A DNA stretch of 64,000 nucleotides, from NCBI RefSeq assembly GCF_017426705.2, contig NZ_CP147251.1:3074501-3138500 (forward strand), read 5' to 3'. A program made the translations under genes and the position numbers. This DNA comes from Enterococcus sp. DIV2402 (lineage in GTDB: Bacteria > Bacillota > Bacilli > Lactobacillales > Enterococcaceae). Below the pieces are notes generated by a model. That model saw only the letters and a list, made by a program, of their open reading frames with translations. It made no database searches and was not told the DNA's origin. Positions within the stretch are counted from its first letter, which is position 1; every line of letters starts with the position of its first letter. Positions 1-7,954 of this stretch are shown here, in pieces.

Positions 1-44
1 ATTAATACCAAGACTTCAACTGCAATAACAAGTTTTTTTCCCAT
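1..44 (-). CDS. N-terminus of a short gene cut by the window edge
   Basis: An ATG read leftward from 44 opens a frame that runs off the window after 14 codons, beginning MGKKLVIAVEVLVL. A good ribosome site (AAGGAGA) lies 5 to 10 bases upstream, and the gene starts 21 bp after the histidine kinase stop, so it probably belongs to the same transcript. The visible residues look like a signal peptide or first membrane segment. Nothing more can be said about function. Confidence 0.5.
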   Translation of the reverse strand, partial: MGKKLVIAVEVLVL

Positions 45-65
45 ACTTTCTCCTTTCATGCTGAC

Positions 66-1358
66 TTAATTCAATGGCAATTGAATACAAAAATCAGCCC
101 CATGAGGATTCACATCCTTCACAGTAATGGACCCTTGATGCTCTTCAATAATTTGTTTTGCAATGGCTAATCCTAAACCATACCCGCCTGTTTCTTTTGA
201 ACGTGATCTGTCTTCGCGATAAAAGCGATCAAACAAATGTTCCTGGGCTTCTTTGGAAATACTTGGACCAGTGTTTTTTACATGTAATTCCCATAATTTG
301 GATCGTTTAGTTGAGATTACCTCAATTGTATCGCCTTGCTTTGTATACTTTAACGCATTATCCAACAAAATGACAATAACTTGATACACCTTCTTGCGAT
401 CAATGACCACAGTTGGAGAATTGGCTACGTCCAATGTAAAAACTTTTCCTTCCAATTCCGCCATTTCTTGAAAAGGTACGACTAAATCTGTTAAAAAGGC
501 CTCCGTTTCAACCGCTTCTTTTTCTAACATTAATTGATTGGCATCACTCCGAGCAATCGTTAATAAATCCGCTGTCAATCCCGTCAAACGACGTGTTTCA
601 TTGAGTGCTTGCGCAATATTTTCAGATTCCTCTAAAATGGTCTGGTCTGGTTTTCGAAAAAGGCTTTCTAAGCGATTCTGGATAATGGTTAACGGCGTGC
701 GTAATTCATGCGACGCATTCTCCACAAATTCTTGTTGCTTTTGCCATGCCTTTAAAATAGGTTTCATTGAAACAGCAGATAACCAATAGCTGATACCAAT
801 TGATAATAACCAAAATACAATCATACAACCGACCACGATTGCACGAAAATTGGTCAAAGAATGCTGAATTTGATTGACGTTTGATAATATTTGAACGTAG
901 GCAATTTCATTATCTGCGTATTCTTTCGTTAATGAGTGAAAAACTAATTCATCTTCATCGTCTTGAATGGTTACTGTTTGAATTTCTTCTAATTGACTCG
1001 TTTGCAACCGTAGATTTTCCATTTGTGAAAATCGTCCACCTATCGCGTCTTTATTCAAAATTTCACCGTCTTTTGACCACAAAATAATTTGCGTGTTAAA
1101 ACGGTTGCTGGAAGGACTTTTCGGCGGTTCTTTATGAAAATTCTCAGGGAAAGAATCATCGCGATAACGCGCAATTTCTTGTTGAATAAATTCAGGATTA
1201 TGATTCATCTCCGTAATGGATTGATCGGTTTCACGATACGCAGTTTGACTTAATAATTGTAAGATAATCATTCCTAAAAAGACAAAAATTACCGCAAAGG
1301 CACTGACGTTCATCAAGAAAAAATTTCTGCGTTGTTTTCGTGAGAGGGTTTTGTTCAT
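66..1358 (-). CDS. Sensor histidine kinase of a two-component system
   Basis: A 430-aa membrane sensor kinase. It has a first transmembrane segment at about residues 14-37, an extracytoplasmic region of about 135 residues, a second segment at about 173-195, and a HisKA domain with the phospho-acceptor motif SHELRTPL near residue 216. A HATPase domain follows, with a [12 protein letters not shown] box and a [12 protein letters not shown] box. It should phosphorylate the response regulator encoded just upstream: the start codon overlaps the regulator stop in an ATGA junction, so the two are translationally coupled. The outer loop is not a recognised ligand-binding domain and the signal is unknown. 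Because the pair diverges from the VTC/DUF4956/lipoprotein operon across a shared operator-like array, that operon is a likely target. Family assignment is firm; stimulus is not known. Confidence 0.93.
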   Translation of the reverse strand: MNKTLSRKQRRNFFLMNVSAFAVIFVFLGMIILQLLSQTAYRETDQSITEMNHNPEFIQQEIARYRDDSFPENFHKEPPKSPSSNRFNTQIILWSKDGEILNKDAIGGRFSQMENLRLQTSQLEEIQTVTIQDDEDELVFHSLTKEYADNEIAYVQILSNVNQIQHSLTNFRAIVVGCMIVFWLLSIGISYWLSAVSMKPILKAWQKQQEFVENASHELRTPLTIIQNRLESLFRKPDQTILEESENIAQALNETRRLTGLTADLLTIARSDANQLMLEKEAVETEAFLTDLVVPFQEMAELEGKVFTLDVANSPTVVIDRKKVYQVIVILLDNALKYTKQGDTIEVISTKRSKLWELHVKNTGPSISKEAQEHLFDRFYREDRSRSKETGGYGLGLAIAKQIIEEHQGSITVKDVNPHGADFCIQLPLN

Positions 1359-2035
1359 GTTTCCTCTCCTTTCAACATATAGCCAACATTTCGTAATGTT
1401 CGAAAATCCTTTTCTAAACCTGTAGGACGCAGATGTTTTCGTAAATGGCTCATATACACTTCAACGACGGTCACCGTTGTTTCAGAATCAAATCCCCAAA
1501 TTCGGTCAAAAATTTGTTCTTTAGTTAAAATCATGCCTTGGTTTTGTAAAAAATACACCAACAAATCAAATTCGCGTCCTTGAATCGGTAAAATTTTTCC
1601 TTCATAAAGCACTTCTTTACTTGTTAATTGGCAAGTAATCGTTCGATACGTCAGCGTATTTTCATCAAAAAGACCCAATGAACGTTTGAGTAACGCTTTT
1701 ATGCGCATGATTAATTCTTCCCGATAAAACGGTTTGGTTAAATAATCATCGGCACCTTTTTGAAATCCTTCTATTTTATCTTCTAAGCCATCTTTGGCTG
1801 TCAAAATTAAGACGGGCGTTTGGTTGCCCTGCTTACGAAGCTCCGCTAATACTTGATACCCATTCATTTCCGGCAACATCAAGTCAAGAATAATCAAATC
1901 ATACACACCAGATTCGGCTTCGTATAATCCTTCATTTCCTGTATAGACTTGTGTTGCTTCACCTAATTCTGTGACAATTTCTTTAATTGTATCTGAGAGA
2001 ATAACATCATCTTCAATCAATAAAAATTTAATCAT
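1355..2035 (-). CDS. OmpR/PhoB-family response regulator
   Basis: A receiver plus winged-helix DNA-binding regulator of 226 aa. The receiver carries the acidic pair at D9/D10, the phospho-acceptor D51 in LIILDLML, a conserved T in LILTAKDG, and K in LTKPF. The C-terminal half has the OmpR/PhoB effector pattern ([10 protein letters not shown], then [14 protein letters not shown], then LRNVGYML). I place the start at the ATG encoding [10 protein letters not shown] because AAGGTG lies 6 bases upstream of it; an upstream in-frame extension of 9 codons has no site and does not look like a receiver start. The stop overlaps the kinase start by 4 bp. The upstream region holds four TTAA elements spaced 11-12 bp, typical of direct-repeat boxes bound by this family, suggesting autoregulation. 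Confidence 0.93.
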   Translation of the reverse strand: MIKFLLIEDDVILSDTIKEIVTELGEATQVYTGNEGLYEAESGVYDLIILDLMLPEMNGYQVLAELRKQGNQTPVLILTAKDGLEDKIEGFQKGADDYLTKPFYREELIMRIKALLKRSLGLFDENTLTYRTITCQLTSKEVLYEGKILPIQGREFDLLVYFLQNQGMILTKEQIFDRIWGFDSETTVTVVEVYMSHLRKHLRPTGLEKDFRTLRNVGYMLKGEET

Positions 2036-2057
2036 TTTCTTCACCTTCTTTAAAGAT

Positions 2058-2129
2058 ATCATACCATTTTTAGCTTAATTCAGCCTTAAATTCTCGCTTA
2101 AGCTAAGTTTAAGGTTCACTTTTTATGAT
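2058..2129. promoter_or_regulatory. Divergent promoter with four phased TTAA repeats
   Basis: TTAA elements begin at 2075, 2086, 2098 and 2109, spaced 11, 12 and 11 bp, three of them as CTTAA. A TATGAT -10-like hexamer lies on each side: on the minus strand at 2058-2063 facing the regulator gene and on the plus strand at 2124-2129 facing the VTC gene. Each is 11 bases from the nearest TTAA, so the region is nearly mirror symmetric. Tandem half sites one helical turn apart are the known binding mode of OmpR/PhoB-type regulators. Binding by the adjacent regulator is inferred. Confidence 0.55.
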
Positions 2130-2163
2130 AGCACCAGAAAGCAAACGAAGGAGGAATAGAAAT

Positions 2164-2880
2164 ATGAAACTCAAAAAAGTATTTCAACGAAAAGAGAGCA
2201 AATATCTCTTCAATCAAAAACAATTCGAAGCGTTTTTTCAAGAACTACAACAGTATATGACCGTCGATCAATATGGCTTACACACGATTCGTTCATTATA
2301 TTACGATACGGACAATTATCACTTTATTCGTCATTCGATGGATAAGCCCAAATATAAAGAGAAATTTCGTATTCGAAGTTATGGTACACCAACAAATGAT
2401 AGTCTCGTTTTTTTAGAAATTAAGAAAAAAGTGAAAGGCATTGTTTATAAACGCCGAATTCCCTTAACTTACACCGATTATCTTGCGTGGGAACAAACAG
2501 GAAACTTCCCACTTGCATTGGAGCAGTCACAAATTGCTCAAGAAATTAATTGGTTATTTTTAAAACACACGGATTTACTGCCGAAAGTTTTGATTTCTTA
2601 TGATCGACTTTCTCTTTATTTAGAAGATGATGAGGATTTTCGTGTAACTTTTGACCAAAATATTCGGTATCAAGTCAATCACGTAGCATTGGCTGCAACT
2701 CGCGGTGAATTGGTCGCACCAGAGTTAGATGTTTTGATGGAGGTCAAAGCAATGGGGGCGTATCCTTTGTGGTTTGTCGAATTATTAACGAAACATCACG
2801 TGCAAAAAGGTAGTTTTTCAAAATATGCACAAACTTATCAACGTTACTTATTCAAGGAGGAATTATTCTATGTTGTCTAG
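2164..2880 (+). CDS. VTC-domain polyphosphate polymerase-like protein
   Basis: A 238-aa protein of the VTC/CYTH-tunnel family, known from yeast Vtc4 to polymerise polyphosphate from ATP. Visible family motifs are KESKYLF at the N-terminus, YYDTDN with a basic FRIRSYG strand, the EIKKK strand, LISYDRLSLY, and the C-terminal MEVKAMG followed by KGSFSKY. These acidic and basic residues line the tunnel in characterised members. The start is set at the ATG at 2164, 9 bases after a perfect AAGGAGG at 2148-2154; an in-frame extension upstream has no ribosome site. The stop overlaps the DUF4956 start by 11 bp, so the pair is translationally coupled and probably forms a membrane-associated unit. Bacterial members are widely annotated as polyphosphate polymerases, but activity here is inferred. 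Confidence 0.85.
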   Translation: MKLKKVFQRKESKYLFNQKQFEAFFQELQQYMTVDQYGLHTIRSLYYDTDNYHFIRHSMDKPKYKEKFRIRSYGTPTNDSLVFLEIKKKVKGIVYKRRIPLTYTDYLAWEQTGNFPLALEQSQIAQEINWLFLKHTDLLPKVLISYDRLSLYLEDDEDFRVTFDQNIRYQVNHVALAATRGELVAPELDVLMEVKAMGAYPLWFVELLTKHHVQKGSFSKYAQTYQRYLFKEELFYVV

Positions 2881-3544
2881 TCTATTTACAGAAGGTTCAG
2901 GAGATATCCATATTCAGGAGTTATTAATTTGTATCATTAGCGCCATTGTTCTAGGGATGCTGGTCGCTTTTATTCATATGTATCGCAATGTCTACACCAA
3001 AAATTTTGTAATTACCTTAGCCGTTTTGCCAGTTCTTGTTCAATCAGTGATTATGCTGGTAAATGGGAATTTAGGGACTGGGATGGCGGTACTAGGTGCG
3101 TTTAGTTTAATTCGTTTCCGTTCAGTGGCTGGTGGCGCTCGAGAAATTACAAGTATTTTTTGGTCGATGGGAATTGGTTTAGCAACTGGTATGGGGTATG
3201 TCTCATATATTGCGGTGTTCTCTGCCGTTGTTGCAATCTTTTTATTGGTTATCTATCGGACAAACTTTGGGAATCAAAAAACCACAGAACGTGAATTAAA
3301 AGTGACTATTCCAGAAGATTTAGATTATCCTGACTTGTTCACTGATATTTTTGAAACATTCGCTTATAGCCATCGTCTTGATTCCGTTCGAACTACTACT
3401 ATGGGTAGCTTATATGAATTACGTTACATTTTATTACTTAAAGATCAACAACAAGAAAAAGAATTAATCGATGCCATTCGTGTACGCAATGGTAATTTAC
3501 CAATTGTTTTAGGCAAGGTCGCCACTAATCGCGACGAATTATAG
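2870..3544 (+). CDS. DUF4956 membrane protein
   Basis: A 224-aa protein with an N-terminal half of hydrophobic helices (about residues 17-40, 47-65, 68-85, 100-120 and 123-140) and a soluble C-terminal half of about 80 residues. The motif LIRFRSVAGGAREITSIFWSMGIGLATGMG is characteristic of the DUF4956 family (segment at residues about 77-106). Family members are habitually encoded next to VTC proteins, as here, and are presumed to anchor or channel product for them; their function is undemonstrated as far as I know. Start chosen at the ATG at 2870, preceded by AAGGAGG with good spacing and lying inside the end of the VTC gene. Confidence 0.8.
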   Translation: MLSSLFTEGSGDIHIQELLICIISAIVLGMLVAFIHMYRNVYTKNFVITLAVLPVLVQSVIMLVNGNLGTGMAVLGAFSLIRFRSVAGGAREITSIFWSMGIGLATGMGYVSYIAVFSAVVAIFLLVIYRTNFGNQKTTERELKVTIPEDLDYPDLFTDIFETFAYSHRLDSVRTTTMGSLYELRYILLLKDQQQEKELIDAIRVRNGNLPIVLGKVATNRDEL

Positions 3545-3564
3545 AAAAAAGGAAGTGGATTTGC

Positions 3565-5379
3565 ATGAAAAAAATAATTTATGTCTCATTAGTAAGCGCC
3601 TTATTATTAGGTGCTTGCGCTCACAATGACACAGCTACCACTGACAGCACGGATCTCTCAATTGGCAATGAAGCAGTCCAGCTCACCGCTACAAATACAG
3701 AGACAATTGGTTCTTATGAAGATGAAGATTTTAATACAGATGCATCAGATAGCCTGGCAATTGAGCTATCTGATGCCACAGAAGCCAGTGATGGCGCAAC
3801 TGTCGATAATCAAACAGTTACCATTACTAAAGCTGGAACCTATACACTGACTGGCGAACTTACAAATGGACAAGTCATTGTCAACGTTGGCAAAGAAGAG
3901 AAAGTTTACCTCATCTTAGACGGCGTGACTATTACGAATAAATCAGGTCCCGCTATTTTAATTGAACAAGCTGAAAAAGTCATTACGACACTCGCAGATA
4001 ATTCAACTACGACCTTAACAGATGGTAGTGACTATCAATTAGAAGCAAATGAAACGGAACCAGATGCCACCTTCTTTAGCAAAGAAGATTTAGTTATTAA
4101 CGGAGAGGGCGAACTAATCATTAATGGAAATTACAATAATGGGATTCGCAGCAAAGATGATTTGATTTTAATCTCTGGAAATTACACTATTAATGCGAAA
4201 AACAACGCCCTAAAAAGTAAAGATTCCATTCAAATTAAAGACGGACTTTACACGTTAACTACCGAAGAAGGCGATGGGATTCAAGCAAACAATACTGAAG
4301 ATGAAACAAAAGGTTTTGTGGCAATCGATGGCGGTAGCTTCTTGATTACTTCTGGACGTGATGGCATTCAAGCCGAAACCAATGTAACCATTCAGCAAGC
4401 AGATATCACTATTCAAACCGGTGAAGAACCCATTTCAACAGAGGAAAGCTATAAAGGAATTAAAGCTGGTAAAGCAGTGACTATTCAAAGCGGAACATTG
4501 ACGATTGATAGCGCTGACGATAGTCTCCATAGCAATGGAGATATTACCATTGCAAGTGGTAAATTAAAACTAACCTCAGCAGATGACGGAATTCACACCG
4601 ACAATAATTTGACCATTGACGGTGGAACGATTGTTATCACCGATTCTTATGAAGGATTAGAAGCAAGCGTCATTACTTTAAATGATGGCGAAGTCTCAAT
4701 AGTTGCTAGTAATGATGGCGTCAATGCAGGTGGTGGTAGTGATACCACTTCTGAAACAGGAACATTTGGCGCGGATTCCTTTGATGGCGGACCTGGTGGC
4801 GGCAATCAAGCCGATGAAAGTAAGCAAATTATTATCAATGGCGGAACGCTAGCGATTGATGCCCAAGGTGACGGCTTAGATAGTAACGGAAATATTCAAA
4901 TGTCTGGTGGAACGTTAAGCATCAATGGACCAACTGAAAATGACAATGGTGCCCTTGATTATAACGGTACATTTGAACTAACTGGCGGAACTCTTGTTAG
5001 TAGCGGAAGTAACGGTATGGCAATGAATGTGTCAGAGTCTTCCACTCAACCTTCTTTTGGTATTTATTTTGATAGTACGCAAAAAGCTGGAACAATTATT
5101 AGTTTACAAGATAGTTCCGGAAATGTGGTTGTCACCTATCAACCAAACAAAGATTTCCAACATCTCACGATCTCTTCTGCTGATTTAAAAATTGGCGAAA
5201 CGTATACATTGATTAGTGGAACTGAAGCAAACGGAACTGCTAAAAACGGCTTGTATGAGGAAGGAATTATTAACGGTATCGAACTTGGAACCCTGACACT
5301 TTCTGATGCAGTTACTAATGTGACCGAAACTGGTGAAGAAGCTTCTCAAACAGGTATGATGGGTAATCCCAGAGAATAA
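3565..5379 (+). CDS. Lipoprotein of the Cthe_2159-like carbohydrate-binding family
   Basis: A 604-aa secreted lipoprotein. The signal peptide ends in a lipobox, LLGAC, with Cys19 as the predicted lipidated residue. After a Thr/Asp-rich spacer, the body is a long series of short strands with repeated patterns such as GDGIQA, DDGIHTD, DGLDSNG and NGGTLAIDA, as in right-handed parallel beta-helix proteins. This matches the Cthe_2159-type carbohydrate-binding domain (a Ca2+-dependent cellulose/pectin binder in its founding member). A Gly-rich insert interrupts the helix near residue 405. It ends the VTC operon, 21 bp after the DUF4956 gene. Enterococci and streptococci often carry this VTC/DUF4956/beta-helix trio. 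Ligand and link to polyphosphate are unknown. Confidence 0.8.
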   Translation: MKKIIYVSLVSALLLGACAHNDTATTDSTDLSIGNEAVQLTATNTETIGSYEDEDFNTDASDSLAIELSDATEASDGATVDNQTVTITKAGTYTLTGELTNGQVIVNVGKEEKVYLILDGVTITNKSGPAILIEQAEKVITTLADNSTTTLTDGSDYQLEANETEPDATFFSKEDLVINGEGELIINGNYNNGIRSKDDLILISGNYTINAKNNALKSKDSIQIKDGLYTLTTEEGDGIQANNTEDETKGFVAIDGGSFLITSGRDGIQAETNVTIQQADITIQTGEEPISTEESYKGIKAGKAVTIQSGTLTIDSADDSLHSNGDITIASGKLKLTSADDGIHTDNNLTIDGGTIVITDSYEGLEASVITLNDGEVSIVASNDGVNAGGGSDTTSETGTFGADSFDGGPGGGNQADESKQIIINGGTLAIDAQGDGLDSNGNIQMSGGTLSINGPTENDNGALDYNGTFELTGGTLVSSGSNGMAMNVSESSTQPSFGIYFDSTQKAGTIISLQDSSGNVVVTYQPNKDFQHLTISSADLKIGETYTLISGTEANGTAKNGLYEEGIINGIELGTLTLSDAVTNVTETGEEASQTGMMGNPRE

Positions 5380-5387
5380 TCGCAATA

Positions 5388-5423
5388 ATAAAAAAGGCGG
5401 ACATCGGATTGATGTTCGCCTTT
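5388..5423 (-). terminator. Intrinsic terminator between convergent genes
   Basis: A 12-bp stem (AAAGGCGGACAT with one G-T pair) and 7-base loop. Read leftward it is followed by TTTTTT, so it best serves the folT-like gene on the minus strand; on the plus strand it can only act weakly after the lipoprotein gene. Confidence 0.75.
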
Positions 5424-5450
5424 AGTGGATGTTTAACTATAGTTATGCAA

Positions 5451-5981
5451 TTATGCGGTAAATTTTAAATTTTTAGTTAATCGTTTCATTGGAAGGACCC
5501 GACCAACAAAATAAATCATTGCGGATTGAACAGGTAACATAATCACCGATTTAACTAAACGCGGCGCCCAAATTACCCAGCTTGTTAATGGTTGATTGTA
5601 CATAATAGCTAACCAAATTGGCGTCAGAATTAAACTGATAATAATCGTGTTAGTTAGTGTACATAAGATCGCATTTTTCCAAGTTACTTCTTTGTTGTAG
5701 AAAAAGAATCCATAAATTGCGCCGCCGATGAAAGCATTCAATGTGAATCCGATAAAAAAGGTTGATTTAGCAAATAATGCCATCCCGATTAAATCAGCAA
5801 TCACTGCGCCTATTCCTGTCCAAAAAGGACCAAATAACATGCCCATCACCATTTCTGGTACAAAGGTGAATGTAATTTTGAGGTACTGTGATTCAAATCC
5901 AACAATTCGCGACAAGACCACCATTAAAGCGATCAAAAGTCCCATGGTTGTAATCATGTGTGCGTTGACTTTTCTTTTCAT
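5451..5981 (-). CDS. folT: ECF transporter S component for folate (FolT)
   Basis: A 176-aa integral membrane protein with six predicted helices, typical of ECF S components, which bind a vitamin and dock on the shared EcfAA'T module encoded elsewhere. The N-terminal stretch (TTMGLLIALMVVLSRI), the SQYLKITFTFVPEMVMGMLFGP segment around residues 30-50 and the VIADLIGM motif match the folate-family S components. The strongest support is upstream: a tetrahydrofolate riboswitch. The start is placed at the second of two in-frame ATGs because AAGGAG abuts the first with no spacing but lies 9 bases from the second. Expression should fall when cellular reduced folate is high. Substrate assignment rests on the riboswitch plus family resemblance. 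Confidence 0.85.
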   Translation of the reverse strand: MKRKVNAHMITTMGLLIALMVVLSRIVGFESQYLKITFTFVPEMVMGMLFGPFWTGIGAVIADLIGMALFAKSTFFIGFTLNAFIGGAIYGFFFYNKEVTWKNAILCTLTNTIIISLILTPIWLAIMYNQPLTSWVIWAPRLVKSVIMLPVQSAMIYFVGRVLPMKRLTKNLKFTA

Positions 5982-5989
5982 TTCTAGCA

Positions 5990-6022
5990 TCTCCTTAACG
6001 AGCTGCTACACAAATAAATATG
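5990..6022 (-). promoter_or_regulatory. Expression platform that can hide the folT ribosome site
   Basis: Downstream of the THF aptamer, GCAGCTC can pair with GAGATGC, burying the AAGGAG ribosome site. The GCAGC arm can instead pair with GCTGC at the 3' end of the aptamer. This mutually exclusive pairing fits translational repression when ligand stabilises the aptamer and frees GCAGC. Deduced by eye from base pairing. Confidence 0.5.
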
Positions 6023-6115
6023 CAGCGAATGCGAAAACAAAACCGCGGATAACATCCTTCGTCCAAGAGGCAACATCCCATCCTCTCAGCACTTAACGCT
6101 TTGTCTTCTACTCTG
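6023..6115 (-). ncRNA. Tetrahydrofolate (THF) riboswitch aptamer
   Basis: Read on the minus strand the segment contains the conserved elements of the folT-type THF riboswitch in order: GAGTAGA, GCGTTAAGTG, GGATGGGATGTTG, ACGAAGG, CCGCGG and GCATTCGCTG. The outer stem pairs CAG at the 5' end with CTG at the 3' end, and an inner stem pairs AAGACAAAGC with GGTTTTGTTTT. It lies in the leader of an S component matching FolT. A covariance search against the THF family would confirm it; the element order already makes it secure. Confidence 0.88.
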
Positions 6116-6143
6116 TTTTATTTGTAGATTACTCTACGCCTTG

Positions 6144-6172
6144 AATATAGCACAGGAAATCCATTTGAACAA
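6144..6172 (-). promoter_or_regulatory. Promoter of the THF riboswitch/folT transcript
   Basis: Minus-strand -35 TTGTTC (6167-6172) and -10 TATATT (6144-6149) are separated by 17 bp, placing transcription start shortly upstream of the aptamer. Confidence 0.6.
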
Positions 6173-6230
6173 TAAAATACACTTAATTTTTCGTTATTTT
6201 CCGTAAATATTCTGAAAAGTTAGCTACTAA

Positions 6231-6797
6231 CTATTTCATTTCTTTCGCCTTCAAAAAAACAGGTACGTCGAAGGCTTTACTTAGTGATTTCATCACAAAA
6301 AAGGCAATATTGTAATCAATCATACTATGAATTAACCCACCAAAGCCGATAAAGCCAAATAAGAAAATAAACAGGTTTCCTTCATACGTTGCACCTGCAC
6401 TGTTTCCTGCAAGGAAGAAAATTGCTACCACAATCAATTCCACACTTGCATGGACTAAACCAATGATAAAGTTATACACTTGAAACTTCTTATTACTTAA
6501 AATAATTTCTGGATGTTTTTGTAAATAATTCGCACCAATCACCGCAAATACCACATGTGACAATGCTCGTAACGCAATAATAAATGGCGCCGTCATCATG
6601 AAACCAAATGCCGTTCCTAATGCGACTGCGATGGCAATACTTGGTGAAAAGAACATAGCTACAAATAATGGAACATGACTTGCTAAAGTAAAAGATGCCG
6701 GACCAATCACGATTTTCGGCATAATCATTGGAATAATAACTCCCATTGCGATTAATAACGCTGCTATCGTTAATTTTCTTACAGAATTAGTTTTCAT
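6231..6797 (-). CDS. niaX: ECF transporter S component, probably niacin-specific (NiaX)
   Basis: A 188-aa hydrophobic protein with about six helices and an N-terminal basic stretch followed by KLTIAALLIAMG, as in ECF S components. Membrane helices include ones near residues 10-30, 37-60, 65-85, 105-130 and 140-165. It would take up a vitamin using the shared ECF energising module. The niacin assignment comes from control: two copies of GTGTCTTGACAC, the palindrome I associate with the NiaR (YrxA) repressor of NAD-precursor genes, lie in its promoter. NiaX is the NiaR-controlled niacin S component in lactic acid bacteria and has this size. Without the operators I could only call it an S component. 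Confidence 0.72.
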   Translation of the reverse strand: MKTNSVRKLTIAALLIAMGVIIPMIMPKIVIGPASFTLASHVPLFVAMFFSPSIAIAVALGTAFGFMMTAPFIIALRALSHVVFAVIGANYLQKHPEIILSNKKFQVYNFIIGLVHASVELIVVAIFFLAGNSAGATYEGNLFIFLFGFIGFGGLIHSMIDYNIAFFVMKSLSKAFDVPVFLKAKEMK

Positions 6798-6812
6798 TTT
6801 TTCTCCTCCAAT

Positions 6813-6824
6813 GTGTCAAGACAC
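6813..6824 (-). promoter_or_regulatory. NiaR-like operator 2
   Basis: Perfect 12-bp palindrome GTGTCTTGACAC between the transcription start and the niaX-like gene, 48 bp from an identical copy. It would block elongation or support looping if a NiaR dimer binds. Confidence 0.6.
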
Positions 6825-6838
6825 TTCAAACTGAACCT

Positions 6839-6867
6839 ATTCTATCGATAAATAGGCTAGGTGTCAA
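6839..6867 (-). promoter_or_regulatory. Promoter of the niaX-like gene
   Basis: -35 TTGACA (6862-6867) and -10 TAGAAT (6839-6844) with a 17-bp spacer. The -35 hexamer is embedded in the upstream palindrome, so repressor binding would exclude RNA polymerase. Confidence 0.7.
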
Positions 6868-6872
6868 GACAC
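6861..6872 (-). promoter_or_regulatory. NiaR-like operator 1 overlapping the -35 element
   Basis: Second identical copy of GTGTCTTGACAC, containing the TTGACA -35 element. Confidence 0.65.
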
Positions 6873-6877
6873 TTATT

Positions 6878-6916
6878 AAAAAATGAGTCAGAGAATCATT
6901 CTCCGACTCATTTTTT
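6878..6916 (-). terminator. Terminator of the surface-protein operon
   Basis: AAAAAATGAGTC pairs with GACTCATTTTTT, and GAGAA with TTCTC inside, giving a strong stem followed by a T run on the minus strand. The stop codon of the DUF916 gene lies in the stem. It closes the operon that begins more than 15 kb upstream. Confidence 0.85.
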
Positions 6917-7924
6917 CGTTGATTTTAATTCTTTCTGTAGTTTTTTATTTTTAATTACGAGTATAATAACAAAAATAAATAACAATCCGACAGCTACACC
7001 GATGCCTATCGTTAGCCAAGAAAGAGGTGTTTTTTCAATCGATACATCTGTTTGATTATATTCTTTCGCTTCATCCGCTTCAATCGTAAACGTCGGTGCG
7101 CCTTGCCACACGTTGTCACCTGCTGTTAACGTTGTTTTTACCGTATACGTTCCCGCTTCAAATGCTTGTCCACTCAATGGGATAAAATAATTCATTTTGG
7201 TATTCGGTGCGAAAGTAATCATTTTTGTTTCTTCAATTATGGTTTGCTCATCACGACTAATAGCATACGACAGTTCCACATCACCAATATAAGTCGGTGT
7301 ACTATTTTCTATAACCACACTCACAGCATTACGCGCATTTTCTTGGAGTGCCTTAGCAGAATTAATTTTGATTTCTGGTTCAACAGTTTCTAAACGATTG
7401 CGTACAATCAACGCAATTTCTCTTGCAAATAAGTTTTGCACGTTCCCTTCAAATTCCTCTGAACCAACCTGTTGAATGTAAAGACCGCCTGCTAAAACCC
7501 CAGCAAACTCCTCGTTTGGCATAGCAACTTCGATAGTGATTTGCTTTGTTTCATTCGGTTTTAAGGTGACTTCTTTATCTGAAACAGCCACTAAATCTTC
7601 AATGTCAAACGCTGCTGAATCAGATTTTCCTTCTGAACTATCTGAATACACAATGGCACCATTCGAATTATTAACTGCGCGATGAAATGAAACAGCTAAT
7701 GTCAATTCTTTCTCACTGGTATTTTTGAGTTCTAATGATAGTTCCTCTGTTTGTTTAGGTTGTAGTAATAAATCATAATACATTAATTCTTTGTTCGTTT
7801 GGGAGTCAGGAACCTTGATATTCGCTTCAAAACTACCTAGTGATGCAGCTTCTACAGGTACCGCATAACTATAAAAGAGTATGACTGCTCCTATACATAA
7901 CAAGCAATTCACTATTCGTTTCAT
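6908..7924 (-). CDS. DUF916/DUF3324 WxL-associated membrane-anchored protein
   Basis: A 338-aa secreted protein with signal peptide (cleavage near VEA, residue 26), two beta-rich domains, and a single C-terminal transmembrane helix at about 302-325 followed by a Lys-rich tail. The order is that of the WxL-locus protein family (DUF916, a peptidoglycan-binding domain, then DUF3324, host-binding). Visible marks are the early YYDLLLQPKQTEELSLEL pattern and the FAGVLAGGLYIQQV region about residues 150-165. It is the last gene of the operon, 30 bp after the short WxL gene. Such proteins are thought to form a cell-surface complex with WxL proteins. Family assignment strong; adhesive target unknown. 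Confidence 0.88.
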   Translation of the reverse strand: MKRIVNCLLCIGAVILFYSYAVPVEAASLGSFEANIKVPDSQTNKELMYYDLLLQPKQTEELSLELKNTSEKELTLAVSFHRAVNNSNGAIVYSDSSEGKSDSAAFDIEDLVAVSDKEVTLKPNETKQITIEVAMPNEEFAGVLAGGLYIQQVGSEEFEGNVQNLFAREIALIVRNRLETVEPEIKINSAKALQENARNAVSVVIENSTPTYIGDVELSYAISRDEQTIIEETKMITFAPNTKMNYFIPLSGQAFEAGTYTVKTTLTAGDNVWQGAPTFTIEADEAKEYNQTDVSIEKTPLSWLTIGIGVAVGLLFIFVIILVIKNKKLQKELKSTKK

Positions 7925-7954
7925 TCTTTCATCCCCTTTTTGACAACAGTTCCA

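Noticed and set aside
6120..6230. Terminator for the niaX-like gene
   Set aside because: GTTAG-TAG-CTAAC followed by TTTT just after the stop is only a 5-bp stem; I do not count it as a supported terminator.
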